Source: Sipunculus nudus (Eukaryota > Annelida > Sipuncula > Golfingiida > Sipunculidae). From it: DNA of 64,000 nucleotides. The notes beneath the pieces are model-generated. The model had not been told where the DNA came from and searched no databases. It saw only the letters and a program-made list of their open reading frames with translations. The position numbers were made by a program, and so were the translations under genes. This document shows, in pieces, positions 48,441 through 59,455 of the stretch (position 1 is its first letter; the number at the start of each line of letters is the position of its first letter). The stretch lies in assembly GCA_026874595.1 (NCBI GenBank), contig CM049308.1:22171867-22235866 (forward strand), written 5' to 3'.

Positions 48441-51269
48441 GCGATATCCTGTATTGCAGGTAGTCAAGGAAACCTCGGGGAGACTAAATATTATGTAGTT
48501 AAAAACACAAATTGTTTAATTTTTGTCACCACTGTCTGTGTATATATATCTTTCAGTGAAGTACACAGGTCTGTGTATATTTGCTTGCTTATATTTGCTA
48601 TGGTATGATGGCCTGCTGTCAAGCAATAAACTGATTGTATATTGAATTTAAATGTCAGCAGACACCCACCCCACATGATGTCCTTTATGATTAATTTGTA
48701 TTGATAATTTTGAAATGTTTTTTCTGCATTATACTTGGCATTTACATCTCACTCTGCTGGTAATAAACACTGTTTACTCGTACTTTTACATTTGATATAA
48801 ATATTAACATGGGTTTGGTTTGACAGATACTCTGGCCTCAGGCAATATTTTGAGTCAGATCACAATATGTATTCCCTTATTTCAACAAACAGGCTAAAAC
48901 TAAACGGGTCTGATTTATTTGTTATATATAGCTCTGTTGACCATCAGTCTGGAGTGTCGTGGGAGAGTATTTACCCTCTTGTTTGTGTGTTTGTATGTCT
49001 GCATTGTGTTCATAATATTCTTACACAACCAGGAACCAATATAGATATCAGGTGTCTATGGGATCAGCCGTCCTAAAGACATAGGGTTGAAATTGAGGAC
49101 GTAAAGGTCTCTAATTGGAACACCTGTGAACGGGGTCCTACCAGATAATGTGACAAAAATGGTCAAGTTTTATTGAATGTTCCTTGTGTCTGCATTGAGT
49201 TTGAGATGTCTTATTAAGTTAACATCAAAATTTGATTTCCTAGCATTTTGTGTTGAAAACCTGATATTTAGAACACATTCATGATAACATTTTTTTTTGT
49301 ATTTTCATCCTCACTTGAAAGCCAATGCCACCTGTAGGTGGATGATTAGCTTATTGATTTCCAGCTAGCAGTTAGTTCAGTCTTATAAATATAAAAATAT
49401 TTGCCACTTGACATGCTGTGTATCAAAAAAATTCCAGTTCCTGCATACAGAAAATATTCTATTTATACAGATTAAGATTATATTATGTTTGTCCCAATAT
49501 TTTGTCTGCATCTGATAAACTGTCCACTCTTTAACTTTAAAAATGAAATATTTTGTTGAGTTAAACCTGGATTTAATGATAAAAAAAAATTCTGATCCCT
49601 GGTGTGTATCAAATTTCTTCCATTCCCAATATATACAGATGATGTAGATTCAAATTACATTTTGGTTGTTCCAAGATTGTCTGGATCTGATAAACTACCA
49701 TCCATTTATTAACCTTATGGAATTAAATGTATATATTTAATTTTCATGCCAATTTTTTATCATGACATACTGATCATATCTTTTTTGGTATGTGCTTGAT
49801 TTCATAAATGTCTGCCTCTTTTCCTTAAGCCATGATACAAGTTGATCAAACCGAAAAAATTTTTTATTCACTACTGTAAAGAAACTATTAGCCGTGCCAT
49901 TTTCTTAAATCAGATAGCAGACTTGATATGAAATCTATAAATTTGAACTTCATGGGTTGCAATTGAAGTGCAGCAGTACAGCAGCCAGTTTAATTTCTTA
50001 TGGCCAAAACCTTTTGATGTTACATATAGTATAGTTTTCATCTGGTCTGATGCAAATACAATTGAACTGTTGTTGATTGTGATATAGACCAGTGCATATT
50101 TTTGTCCCAATTTTGTGCCCAATTGGCTAAATTTACATACTGGCAGGAGGAATGGTTGAATGGCTCTCTTGCATCTTCAGATGCTCCGTTTCCTTGGTAA
50201 TAAAAATCTTCGAAAAAATTTTGTCTTTGACGGTGTGGTTGTGGCAGTAAAGTTAATTATGATTGCCATGGTAACCAGAATCATGCTGTCTACTTCATGG
50301 CCATTGAGTATGATTGTGTTTATTTTTTTGTTTGCAATGTTTAATCTCTGATTAAATCAATCATTGTTCATTTTCATTGTTGTAAGACTCAGTTATTTTC
50401 CTAAGAAAGATTATTCATTGTAATGATTTGGTCATGGCTGCTGAGTTTTTTCTAGCCCTGCAAATAATCTAATATTCAGAAGGCTTAAAAGGACCTATTC
50501 ACATACCTTGTGTGTTAAATATACAAGAAGTATAGTGTTTCTCCTGAAAAATATTATTGTATCTCTCAATGTTTCATTCAAAAACTGATTGCTACCCCTT
50601 TAAAAAGGTGGAAATAAACCAATACCCAGGTGTGATCAGTGGCACAAAACAAACGTGGTTGCTGTATTGCACGTCTTCAAAATAAAAAATTTCAAGTTTC
50701 CAGCTGGTGTTTTTTCTGTGATTTTTCTTTCATGTTTTTCTCTTTGTTTGAGAGTTGTCATGCATCCACTAGATTGGTCACGCAGTTTTGTCATGGTAAA
50801 CAGACAAGCATGGGCTGTGTTTTCTCACAAACAGAACAATAACAATGTATAAAACAGTTTAAACAGAGTTTAATCTGTGTGCTGGGATTTTTTTTCAGAA
50901 ACTTTTGTATTCAGCCAAATGAACTAATAGTGTGAGATACAGCACCTTTCAAATGTTTATGTGCCATTAATGATCATATCAGAAAATTGAGCCAACCACT
51001 ATACGTCATTACATGACTGGGACACAGTGACAAGTCTTGACCAGTCAAGACAGCTGCCTGTTGAAAGCTGTGAATAAGGTGACTACTTCAATACTGCAAA
51101 ATTGACTTTATTATTGAATTCAAAAGGATGTACTTATTTTACAAGCCTCAATACAAAATAATGCAGGAGAAAAAAGCACATCTTACTTCAGTATCTCCTT
51201 TTTTTCTCAGATTTTGTATATTCATTTGGGGAAAGTCCCATTATTACCTGAGAGAAATATTTAAAAAGA

Positions 51270-51760
51270 AGTCACAGCCCGCACTTTATCTTTAAACCTC
51301 CAGACCAAACTGCACGTTCGGGTACCAGCCTGGGCAGTGTGGAGCCAGAGAGTTTAAATAAGGAACGATGCACAGCATAATGAAAAGCTTGTTACAGCCA
51401 CTTGTGTGACCCTAAATCTGACTGTGTGTAGAGCCTTTGATACCATTAGCTGCAGTTAAGTGTTTGTTTCTGTATGCTGAGTGTTTGCCCCATTGATAAC
51501 TGTGGCCTTTTATAGCGATCTGGTCACCGGGTTAACATTTCCCATATATATGTCACTGTTGAAACCACAGTTGATAAATAATCCCTGAGCTCCCAATAAA
51601 CAGCACAGGTTTATGTTCTTTTTGCCAGGGTAACAGCCCTCACCAGGGGAGCCATGTCGCTAGCTGTTAAAGCTTAGTGAATGTGATTGGAATAAGAGGC
51701 TCAGCCTTTATACAGGGGCTGGTTAAGCACCTTACACAGTCCGTCTTTTAGTGTTGGATC
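51270..51760. other. Non-repetitive intron 3 segment, possible regulatory element
   Basis: High-complexity, relatively GC-rich DNA (for example AACTGCACGTTCGGGTACCA, CCTGGGCAGTGTGGAGCC, GCGATCTGGTCACCGGG) set in AT-rich intron. No open frame and no match to other repeats in the window. A regulatory role is speculation from composition. Confidence 0.2.
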
Positions 51761-51894
51761 TTATATGTTTAACTGCTATGATTGGTTTATCCTGCTCTTT
51801 CGCATAATGTCCAGTTCACCTGTGATTTCTAGCGTTTGTGTTTACTTCTTTATGTACATGTGTATCTTGTACAGTTCAGGTCATACATTATTTT

Positions 51895-51995
51895 AATGTG
51901 GTTGGCTTTATATTCGCGAGGCTGAAATTTTTGCAATTTCTCCATTTTGAATTTTTTACAAGGGTTTCATTTTCATGATTGCACTAGAACCTGTA
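51895..51995 (+). repeat. Dispersed repeat family E, copy 3
   Basis: GTGGTTGGCTTTATATTCGC, GAGGCTGAAATTTTTGCAAT and GGGTTTCATTTTCATGATTG. Same order and orientation as 39795-39900. Confidence 0.5.
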
Positions 51996-53064
51996 AAATC
52001 ATGGTACAGCAGGATCTGTATTGATGTAAAATTTAGAAGAAAAAAAATCCTACAAATCCTTACTAATAACTGGTTCATTCATTAAATTATGACTTGTATC
52101 ACAGTCGATATGTATCACAGCCTGTGAGTGTGGCAAATTAGAGCCCTTTTTTATCTGTGTTATAAATATTTATTTTCCATTTTTATAAATTCAAAATTCC
52201 AGAATTTTCCGTTCTATCTTTATATTTTATGTAATATACTTGCTACATTATTTTAAGAGTTAAAATCTTGTAAAATCACGATGATTAAATGGATAATGTG
52301 TTCAAAAAGCTGTTTTTAATTTAAATACTGCAATCATTGCTGCAATATTTACTTATGTATATTTAAAATTATACTCAGTCCTTCGCATAAATGGTTCCTC
52401 GTCAGGCCAACCCGTTACCCATAAGTTATCTTGCGTGTGTTCACTAAATCGACCAGACAGTTGGTCTTTATCTGTAAAATAAATCAGTTAGGACCTGTTC
52501 TGTCTGCATTTTACCGTTGATCATTTCAATAATCTGAAACAAGTATGGTAATATTTTATTCATAGCTATTTCGCCTCAGAGAAGCTTTCACATGCAGTAA
52601 TTTTGGGCTCTCCCGCAAGAAGATTTTGATCTATTTGCTTATTTAATATGGTTATGCGAGACCACGACTGGAACTCCAACCCCCCAAAAAATTCACATTG
52701 TTGGTCAGCCATCATGTCTTTTAACCTTAGTAAAACTTTGTTTAATGGATCAAAGAAGTGAATTTGTAATAATTCTGATTTGGTTTGGCTGATTACCACC
52801 GCACGGTGAAACCGCATCATTGTATGTCTCATATTGGCGGTATCAGCGTTTCAGGGATTTTTGTTAATAATTGTAACATCAAAGCTTGGTGCTTACTGTA
52901 ACGGTTGTGAGCTGAAATTGGCAGACCTTGCTTGTTATGTAGTGGGCTGGCGCAGTTTGAAAGATTTATTTTTTTTTTTTACAAAATATTGGCTGAGAAT
53001 TTCTTTATTTGCAGTTTTATCTGCTCTGAATCTGACTTTCTGCCGTATTCCTTGCATTTAATAT

Positions 53065-53121
53065 AATTCCGTTTTTGAACCCTAATTCCGTTTTCGAACC
53101 CTAATTCTGTTTTTCCATCCA
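53065..53121 (+). repeat. Short tandem repeat, about 21-bp unit
   Basis: AATTCCGTTTTTGAACCCT is followed by AATTCCGTTTTCGAACCCT and a third partial AATTCTGTTTTT. Two and a half near-identical units. Confidence 0.8.
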
Positions 53122-53249
53122 TTTTTCCGTTAAAAACAGAAAAAATGGGGCTCTAGCTAATGCATGGGCCAGTTTTAATAATCGTCATAGATAAGGTTGC
53201 TGATGAGGTTGTTTTCAGAGGTGATCTTAGTTGATTGGGCATTTTATGC

Positions 53250-53330
53250 CCAATGGGATTCATTTTCGCGATTATTTCACATTCGCGAAATTAAAACCCT
53301 CGCAAATAAAAAGGCAACCACAGTAATTAA
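53250..53330 (-). repeat. Dispersed repeat family E, copy 4 (inverted)
   Basis: TTCATTTTCGCGATTATTTC, ATTCGCGAAATTAAAACCCT and GCAAATAAAAAGGCAACCAC; the latter is the inverted family end. Confidence 0.45.
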
Positions 53331-54357
53331 TGAAAGGCCTGTAAATTCTTATGGGGCTTAGAATCAGTTCTGATTATTGATTGTTTACCTTTGAATTGCT
53401 TTTTATTTAAGCTGTATGACAGTGCCTTGACGGCAATCTGATGAAACATTGTTACCAAAAATATACACTCAGAGTAGCCAAACCTCAAAAATTCAGAGAT
53501 GGAATTGTCTAACATGTTATTCTCAAATATAGCCCATTGAACGTGTATGTGAAAGTATAGAAAATTTTGAGATTTCCACTTTTATTGACCTGAACTGGTA
53601 CTAAGAATAGATGTTAACTCTTTAAAAGGTACATTTTACATTTTTTTTCAGCACTGAGAAAGAGATGGGTAGGCCTTATCAGTAGACTGCATAAACACTA
53701 TATATATATAAATTATATGTTTCAATATGTAGCCATCATGTAGGCTTACAGGGTGTGCCCTTCAATGCAACTGCACATCTGTATGCGTAGGCGGGCACCT
53801 GTGACAACTTTGTTTATTGATTGATTCAGTTTAAATCATATGAAATGTATTTTATGATGATATGTTGATACACGCAGTGCACTGAATACTGAAATCAACA
53901 AGAAAGGTGCCTTACTTGAATTGACGTCATTCATTAATTGTTAATTGAATTGGGTATGCAGTAATTGATTAATTTCAATCGTTCATTGCCTTAACAGTCA
54001 ATTTCATACCTTTTAAATTTCCAACTCCAACCCCAACACATGATATTATAAGTAGTGTTATAATATAGCTTATATGACCAAGAAAGTCAGCTCAAATTAG
54101 TAGTACTAGATGATAATATTAAATGAATATAACTTGTTCCTAAAAAAACATTTTAGCAGATATTTGTCTCTGACAGAACATTAGGATTGTTTACAATATT
54201 TGACTTTAGAATTGAATTTTAAAAGGCAAAATTTGATAATTTAATTAATTTGAAAATGCCACAGTAGTTCTCAGGCCTAGTGAAATATGAACATCCTGCT
54301 TATAAGTTACATTTAACTCTTGAAGTGAGTTGCATTAATATTGGTAAACTAGAAAAA

Positions 54358-54705
54358 GCACTCAGAGAGTGCAGACCTCCGCCAGTACAGCTCATTACCC
54401 CCATAAGACATTGTCAGAAATGTGTGATAAACACAGCAGGACAATCACTGATCGTTATAGCATACTGACACGGAGCACCATCTAGTGGCAACATACTTAA
54501 TAAGGCAGCTCATTACCCCCCCCCCCCCCCCCCATGGCATTGTCAGAATTGCAGCATTTTCTTTAAAAAAATCCTTGATCCAGATGGTGATCTGGATCAC
54601 CCCCAAAATTTATTTCATTGTTCCTTGAATCGTTGCCCGGCTAACCTGAAAATTTCATCAAAATCTGTTGATGACCTTTCAAGTAAGGTTGATAACAAAC
54701 ATTAG
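54358..54705 (+). repeat. Dispersed repeat family C, copy 2 with duplicated head
   Basis: The head (CACTCAGAGAGTGCAGACCT, CAGCTCATTACCCCCATAAG) is followed by CACCATCTAGTGGCAAC, a second GGCAGCTCATTACC with an 18-base C run (54516-54533), GGCATTGTCAGAATTGCAG and then the core. The core holds a hairpin GATCCAGAT/ATCTGGATC (54577-54585 with 54590-54598) and CCTGAAAATTTCATCAAAAT, CTGTTGATGACC. It matches 22226-22366 in the core and 43849-43905 in the head. Confidence 0.65.
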
Positions 54706-56292
54706 AAATGCAGCATTTTGCAAGAAACTGTAGTTCATCTTGACTTGATGCCGGATGTCCATGTTGAATGTGTTTCGGCAATTTGCAGGAGCCGCCCACA
54801 TGTTATTAACATGTGGATCAAAAAACAACAACAGCCTTTGTGTGGTGGGATCTGCATTTTCTGGCCAATTTTATAAAAGGTTCATAGATTAATATTTAGT
54901 GAATAAGGTTCAGGTATTGGAGTAGGACCCTTTAATATTGTTTTTAAAATAAGACTAGAGACCATAAGCTCCAGTTTTTAGCCACAAACTTGACATGCTG
55001 GTGACAGTTTTACTTAGCCAAGTTTATCAGCCGATTATACAGTGTTTGTGTCATACTGGTTCCTTTAAAAATGTTACTTTGGAAGTAATGAATTCATCAT
55101 GGAAGTTTTTCAACTAAAAAACTATGTTTTTTGTCTGACTTGCAAGTTGATACCTTTAAAATTCTAGACCTCACTTTGGGGATATTGAATGCATTATTTA
55201 TTGTGATTTTTTGGCAACACAGGCACTGCATTCATATCAAGTTGATCCATTTAAAAATTCAAGACTGCACTTTGGAATTAATGAATACATATTTTATTTT
55301 TATCATTTTTTACAGTAAAAAATTTTTTTAAATATGATGGGAAATAGTAATCCTGAAAAAACAGTGAAATATTTGATAAATGTTCAAACTACTCATAGAA
55401 GAGTTGAAATATACATCTAGTTCAGAGAGTCATGCAGAGCTTTGAAATTGTGTGTTGGATGTATGCTGGTGGGTCGATAAATCATGGGAACTGTGGTTGC
55501 ATCTGGGGAGTAGGCTGAAGATTTATAGATCAGGTTGTTCAGTTAGGTATTAATTTTGTGACCCCTGTGGTGTGAGCCCCTACAATTACGGAGTGTTTAT
55601 ATGTTATTTATCACCTGTCCATTGTCTGCTCGTAACTGCCTGCTCCCACGGGGAGTGGAGGGTATTAATTAAATTTTTTCGAACTTGTTAGTTCATGAAT
55701 CTCGGTGCTCACTTTCATTCATGTTTTATGCATTCTTTATCCTTTCCAACACTTAAAAAAAGCTGCTGGATAGGGTTTAAGACAGCCACATAGATATCAC
55801 AGGGAGACTGATAAAAAATATATTGTGTATGCTCTCCCTATATATCTTTGTAGTGTTATTACCCCACATATATCGCTGCAATTAACCTGTTTCTTTGGAC
55901 CTGCCATAGATTTACAGATATGTTAAAGTGCATGCTGTGCTTCTGTTTCGCAGCTAATGTGGGATGTTTGTATGATACCCACTTAATAGCAGTGTCTATG
56001 TGTTTAGCCCTTTTTAGTAAATGAGACAAATTATAACAAGACAGAAATTTATATTTTCAAATGAAAATTCTGGAATTTAAATATGGTTTTAGTCCTCTCT
56101 GATATCAGTTGTGTACCATCCATGTGATGTAAATAAATAAGAGATTGTGGTTATAGTGGTTCATTTAGCAATTTATTGTTACCACTCTCTAGTGTTAGAA
56201 GTGTATCATTTAGTTAGAAAAGTTGTTTACTGTCAGGTTGATATAACTATAAGAAATTCATTGCTGTAAGTAAAAAAAAATAGGAAGTATTT

Positions 56293-56465
56293 CAGAAGCA
56301 GATCCGGAGGGGGGGGGGGGGCAGGGAGTCAGGACCCCTCTTTTTTATTGCCACTGCAACCTTTTTTTAAGGGTTTCAGACATATTTTTGCGGTCTAGGA
56401 TTTAACATTGATCCTCTGGGGTTGCCCCCCCCCCCCCCCATTTCCAAGTCCTGGATCCGCCCCTG
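56293..56465. mobile_element. hAT-like non-autonomous element, 173 bp
   Basis: Left CAGAAGCAGATCCGGA then a G run (56309-56321). Right a C run (56425-56439) then TTTCCAAGTCCTGGATCCGC and CCCTG. The ends are imperfect inverted repeats of the same kind as at 696-907. GTATTT occurs on both sides (about 56287-56292 and 56465-56470), possibly part of a target duplication. Internal sequence has no coding capacity. Confidence 0.55.
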
Positions 56466-57688
56466 TATTTGACTGGTATGATTGGAGAGTGGGTAGTCCT
56501 TGACACTTTATAAGTGGAGAGTAGGAAGTTTCAAAATATTTATGCAAAGAGTGAGGAGTTAGAATTTACCTGTTATGTGTACATTGAGTATGAAGTTAAA
56601 TGGGCCTTTAGAATTTTGATTATGATAAAAGGAATTTTTAGCTCAGCTGACTGTAAGTGATGTTCCTTTGTCAGTCGTCTTGCAAGCACTGAAAAAAAGT
56701 TTACTTTATAAATGTTTCAAATTATGGCTTTTCAATTGATAACTGCTGTTAGACTTTTTGATCACTTCATAATATATTGTTATTCATATTAAAGAATTGT
56801 TGGTTTATATAAAAATGCCAGATGTTTGTACAAGTGTATTGACCATTTTGAGACTGGCTGATTACATTCAAAACTCAGGTTTGCTTACCATTGAAATTAG
56901 GAATTAAATTAATTTATTGATATTGTTTGTTTCTTTCAGGCTTGTATAAAAATCATCATACCACTTTTGATTAAAATTAGAATTATTGTTTTATAATGAT
57001 AGTCATAAGGAGTCATTTGATGGTGATCTATGCTAGAATTATTTTGCCCTTATAGACTGCTGAGTTTGTGCCCCATTGGTCCCTTGTTTTTCTTTAGAAT
57101 GATGAGCTGTCCAAATAGATAAAATATATCATAGCTGAGTATGTTGAAGTTGTAAATGGCTTGACCTACATTTTAGAAAAATCAAACAGTTTTGTCTTTG
57201 ATCAGTTTAAAATAGTTAGACCACTTTTATTGACTTTCTTATGTTATGGGGCAGTGACCATGTGATTGCCCATCCAGTCAACTTGTTTCCACCACTGTGA
57301 CCAGTGGTTGGAATACAGGGGTCCACTTGATGGCTGGGGACCAAAACAAGTGGTCATGCTAATGGGGTGGTTGAGTTACAAGGGTCGCCATTGGGGGGGG
57401 GGGGGGGGGGTGGTTCACTATATATTTGAATCCAAACCATAATGGTGGCCTTTTCTACCATAACTGTTTAAGTTAATACAGATACCATAGGATTTTATAA
57501 ATTTATCTCATATAATTTTTGTGAAGTATTAGTTTATATTGAATTTATGTTTTTGTTAAATATATATATGTATGTTGTATAACATAAGTAGTGATATATA
57601 TAATAACTATATAAATAGAATTCATCCTATATATACTATCTTTGATTATGCATATATAACAGTCTTGATTGCTTCTCTTTTCTTACAG

Positions 57689-57798
57689 ATGTGCCAGCCT
57701 GGTTAAAGAGTTTGCGTCTACACAAGTATGCAAGTCTTTTCCAGCAGCTGGAATACGATGAGATGATGGAACTGAACGAAGAATGGCTGGGAGCCAAG
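57689..57798 (+). CDS. SAMD4: Smaug/SAMD4 homologue, coding exon 4: first half of SAM domain (residues 373-409)
   Basis: Encodes [20 protein letters not shown], then [17 protein letters not shown]. This is the start of the SAM domain and is almost identical to vertebrate SAMD4 ([20 protein letters not shown]). The Smaug SAM domain binds the loop of Smaug recognition element hairpins (CNGG loops) in target mRNAs such as nanos, leading to translational repression and CCR4-NOT deadenylation. The exon follows TTTTCTTACAG; its first two bases complete the split Asp codon. It ends GCCAAG|GTAAGG in phase 0. A frame continuing 30 residues past the donor has no SAM similarity and is treated as intron. 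Confidence 0.97.
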
Positions 57799-58433
57799 GT
57801 AAGGCGGTCCCTTAGTCACTCTGACAACGGTACATTTTTCACGTTAACAGCAAGCACTGCCCCTCTGGTGATTCCTGTTTTATGCAGCTGATCTGCCTCA
57901 GGTAGATGTAATGTCTAATTTGATTGCCCTCTGACTCCTCTGTGCAGGTGTTTCTGCTCCAGTTGCCATGGAAACCACCATCCCCCTTTGTACTGTAACT
58001 TAGTTATACATTGGTAAAGTTTGACAAATAGTACTGGCCTTTGTATTTTTCACATATCTACCGGTGAACACTTTTTCAGCTTGATAACTTACTGTGTACT
58101 GATGTGTGTCATGATATCTCTTAAGAATTCATGCTGTGTTTCTATGTATTAATATTTGGGCGTAAAGCACCATCACTGATAAAAGCATCTTTCATATCTT
58201 TGGAGAAATTGTTCTTCATAACTTTTCATATTTCTATTCTCTTCAAGTTTTGCAAAGAAATACTTTTTTCAAAGCACTGTTCTCTCTTCTATTCATAGCA
58301 CCAGTACCTTCCTGTGTTCATTTATTTGCTAACACATTTGTGATTTGGTCAGCCTTACTTATTAATGTGAAAAAGTTACAGTGATTAGATTAAAACTACT
58401 ATACAAAATGTTAGCTTTTGATAATACAAGGCG

Positions 58434-58465
<32 letters not shown>

Positions 58466-58578
58466 TCTCCTCTGTATCTCTTTTTCTCTCTTTTTCACTT
58501 TCATCCAGGTCTTATATATCCTAGCAGTATAAATGAACTTTGACCCTTAATAGAATTGCTGACCTTTTTTATTTACAG
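57799..58578 (+). other. SAMD4: Intron 4 of the Smaug gene
   Basis: 780 bases, GTAAGG to TTATTTACAG. Contains a (CT)n run at 58434-58460. No gene seen. Confidence 0.9.
58434..58460 (+). repeat. (CT)n microsatellite
   Basis: About 27 bases of CT dinucleotide, followed by further CTCTCTT-type pyrimidine sequence, about 120 bases before the exon 5 acceptor. Confidence 0.95.
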
Positions 58579-58665
58579 AATGTTACCAAAGGAGCAAGGC
58601 ATAAGATTGTTTTGAGTATAGGAAAATTACGAGAAAGACAGAACATACTCAGATCACTGGAGAAG
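58579..58665 (+). CDS. SAMD4: Smaug/SAMD4 homologue, coding exon 5: second half of SAM domain (residues 410-438)
   Basis: Encodes [20 protein letters not shown], then QNILRSLEK. It is the RNA-binding C-terminal half of the SAM domain; the basic KGARHK turn and the following helix match vertebrate SAMD4 ([20 protein letters not shown]) and form the positively charged RNA-contact surface in Smaug/Vts1 SAM structures. The conserved basic residues suggest that RNA binding is retained. The exon is 87 bases with phase 0 at both ends (TTTACAG|AAT ... GAGAAG|GTAATA), so skipping it would keep frame but remove half of the domain. Confidence 0.97.
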
Positions 58666-59262
58666 GTAATAGACTTATAGAATCAAGATACTCAAATACA
58701 TCATCAAACCTTGATATACAATAAAATCTCGTTGTGCAGAGCTCATTTAGATTGAATAATCTGTTTTGCTCAAGTTTCATGCTTGGAGTTAGAAGTTAAA
58801 TTAAGCCCATAAAAAAACCCACTTGTGTCAAAACCTTGGATAAGTAGAAGCAGTATTATAGGTCCCTTTTGCTGTAACACAACAAGGTTTACTGCTTGTG
58901 TGTTTGTGTATGTTTCGTCATTGCCATCAAACATTCATGTATATCATTTTGATATGCTGTATTTCATTAGGTATAAAAAAATGGTAAAAATCAAGTGTAA
59001 TTAAATGTAACATTGTGTTTATATGAATGTAAAAGACTTAAAATAGTTAATATTTAACACTTGTATAATATAATATAATTAAAAATATATTAATATTAAT
59101 ATAATTTAAATAGACTGAAAAAAGGTGGTAGGGAATTGTTTAAAATATCCTTGTATAATGTTACTATTCATGAATTTGAATCTTGTCTTTTACTAGTCTA
59201 ACAGATCCAACCAAATGCATCACACACAACTTTCAATTCATTATTTCATTTTAAATCATCAG
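58666..59262 (+). other. SAMD4: Intron 5 of the Smaug gene
   Basis: 597 bases, GTAATA to TTTTAAATCATCAG. Very AT-rich, with TAATATAATATAATT runs near 59070-59105. No gene seen. Confidence 0.9.
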
Positions 59263-59455
59263 GAAATCATGGAGTCTGGTGACACGAAGCAGGCCTTGTG
59301 TGAGATGAGGAACATTATCATGACTCCGATGAAGATGTTCCAGCCTCCAGCCCAGGAGGATAAAAATGAGACGCTGCCCATCGGAACAAGCCCTGACGCT
59401 GACTCCATCACAGAGGGAGACCTGCCAGGGCAGTATACCAGAGTGATGGGCAAAG
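59263..59455 (+). CDS. SAMD4: Smaug/SAMD4 homologue, coding exon 6 (residues 439-502, first base of 503)
   Basis: Links the SAM domain to the PHAT-like region. Residues 439-462 (EIMESGDTKQALCEMRNIIM, TPMK) correspond to the vertebrate segment DIIEGGSLRIPLQELHQMIL, TPIK. An acidic, variable stretch follows, then EGDLPGQYTRVMGK (489-502), which matches vertebrate EGDLPGQFTRVMGK and begins the PHAT-like helical domain. The exon is entered after AAATCATCAG and leaves at GGCAAAG|GTAAGG, phase 1. The donor lies only six bases before a 28-bp minisatellite. Confidence 0.96.

Larger units (their letters stand above)
46012..57688 (+). other. SAMD4: Intron 3 of the Smaug gene (11.7 kb)
   Basis: GTAAGG to TTTTCTTACAG. 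It contains the exon 3-tail copies, a 235-bp tandem duplication at 47.97-48.44 kb, dispersed repeats at 51.9, 53.3, 54.4-54.7 and 56.3 kb, and homopolymer runs. No gene is supported. A minus-strand 88-codon frame at 52566-52832 has no recognisable domain. Confidence 0.85.

Noticed and set aside
47938-48608. Three overlapping plus-strand frames with shared segments
   Set aside because: They arise from a 235-bp tandem duplication whose period breaks frame; no recognisable protein.
52566-52832. Minus-strand frame of 88 codons in intron 3
   Set aside because: The residues look moderately protein-like, but there is no recognisable domain, splice partner or repeat-family support.
57799-57891. Read-through of exon 4 past its donor
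   Set aside because: SAM similarity stops exactly at the GTAAGG and resumes in exon 5 with NVTKGARHK.
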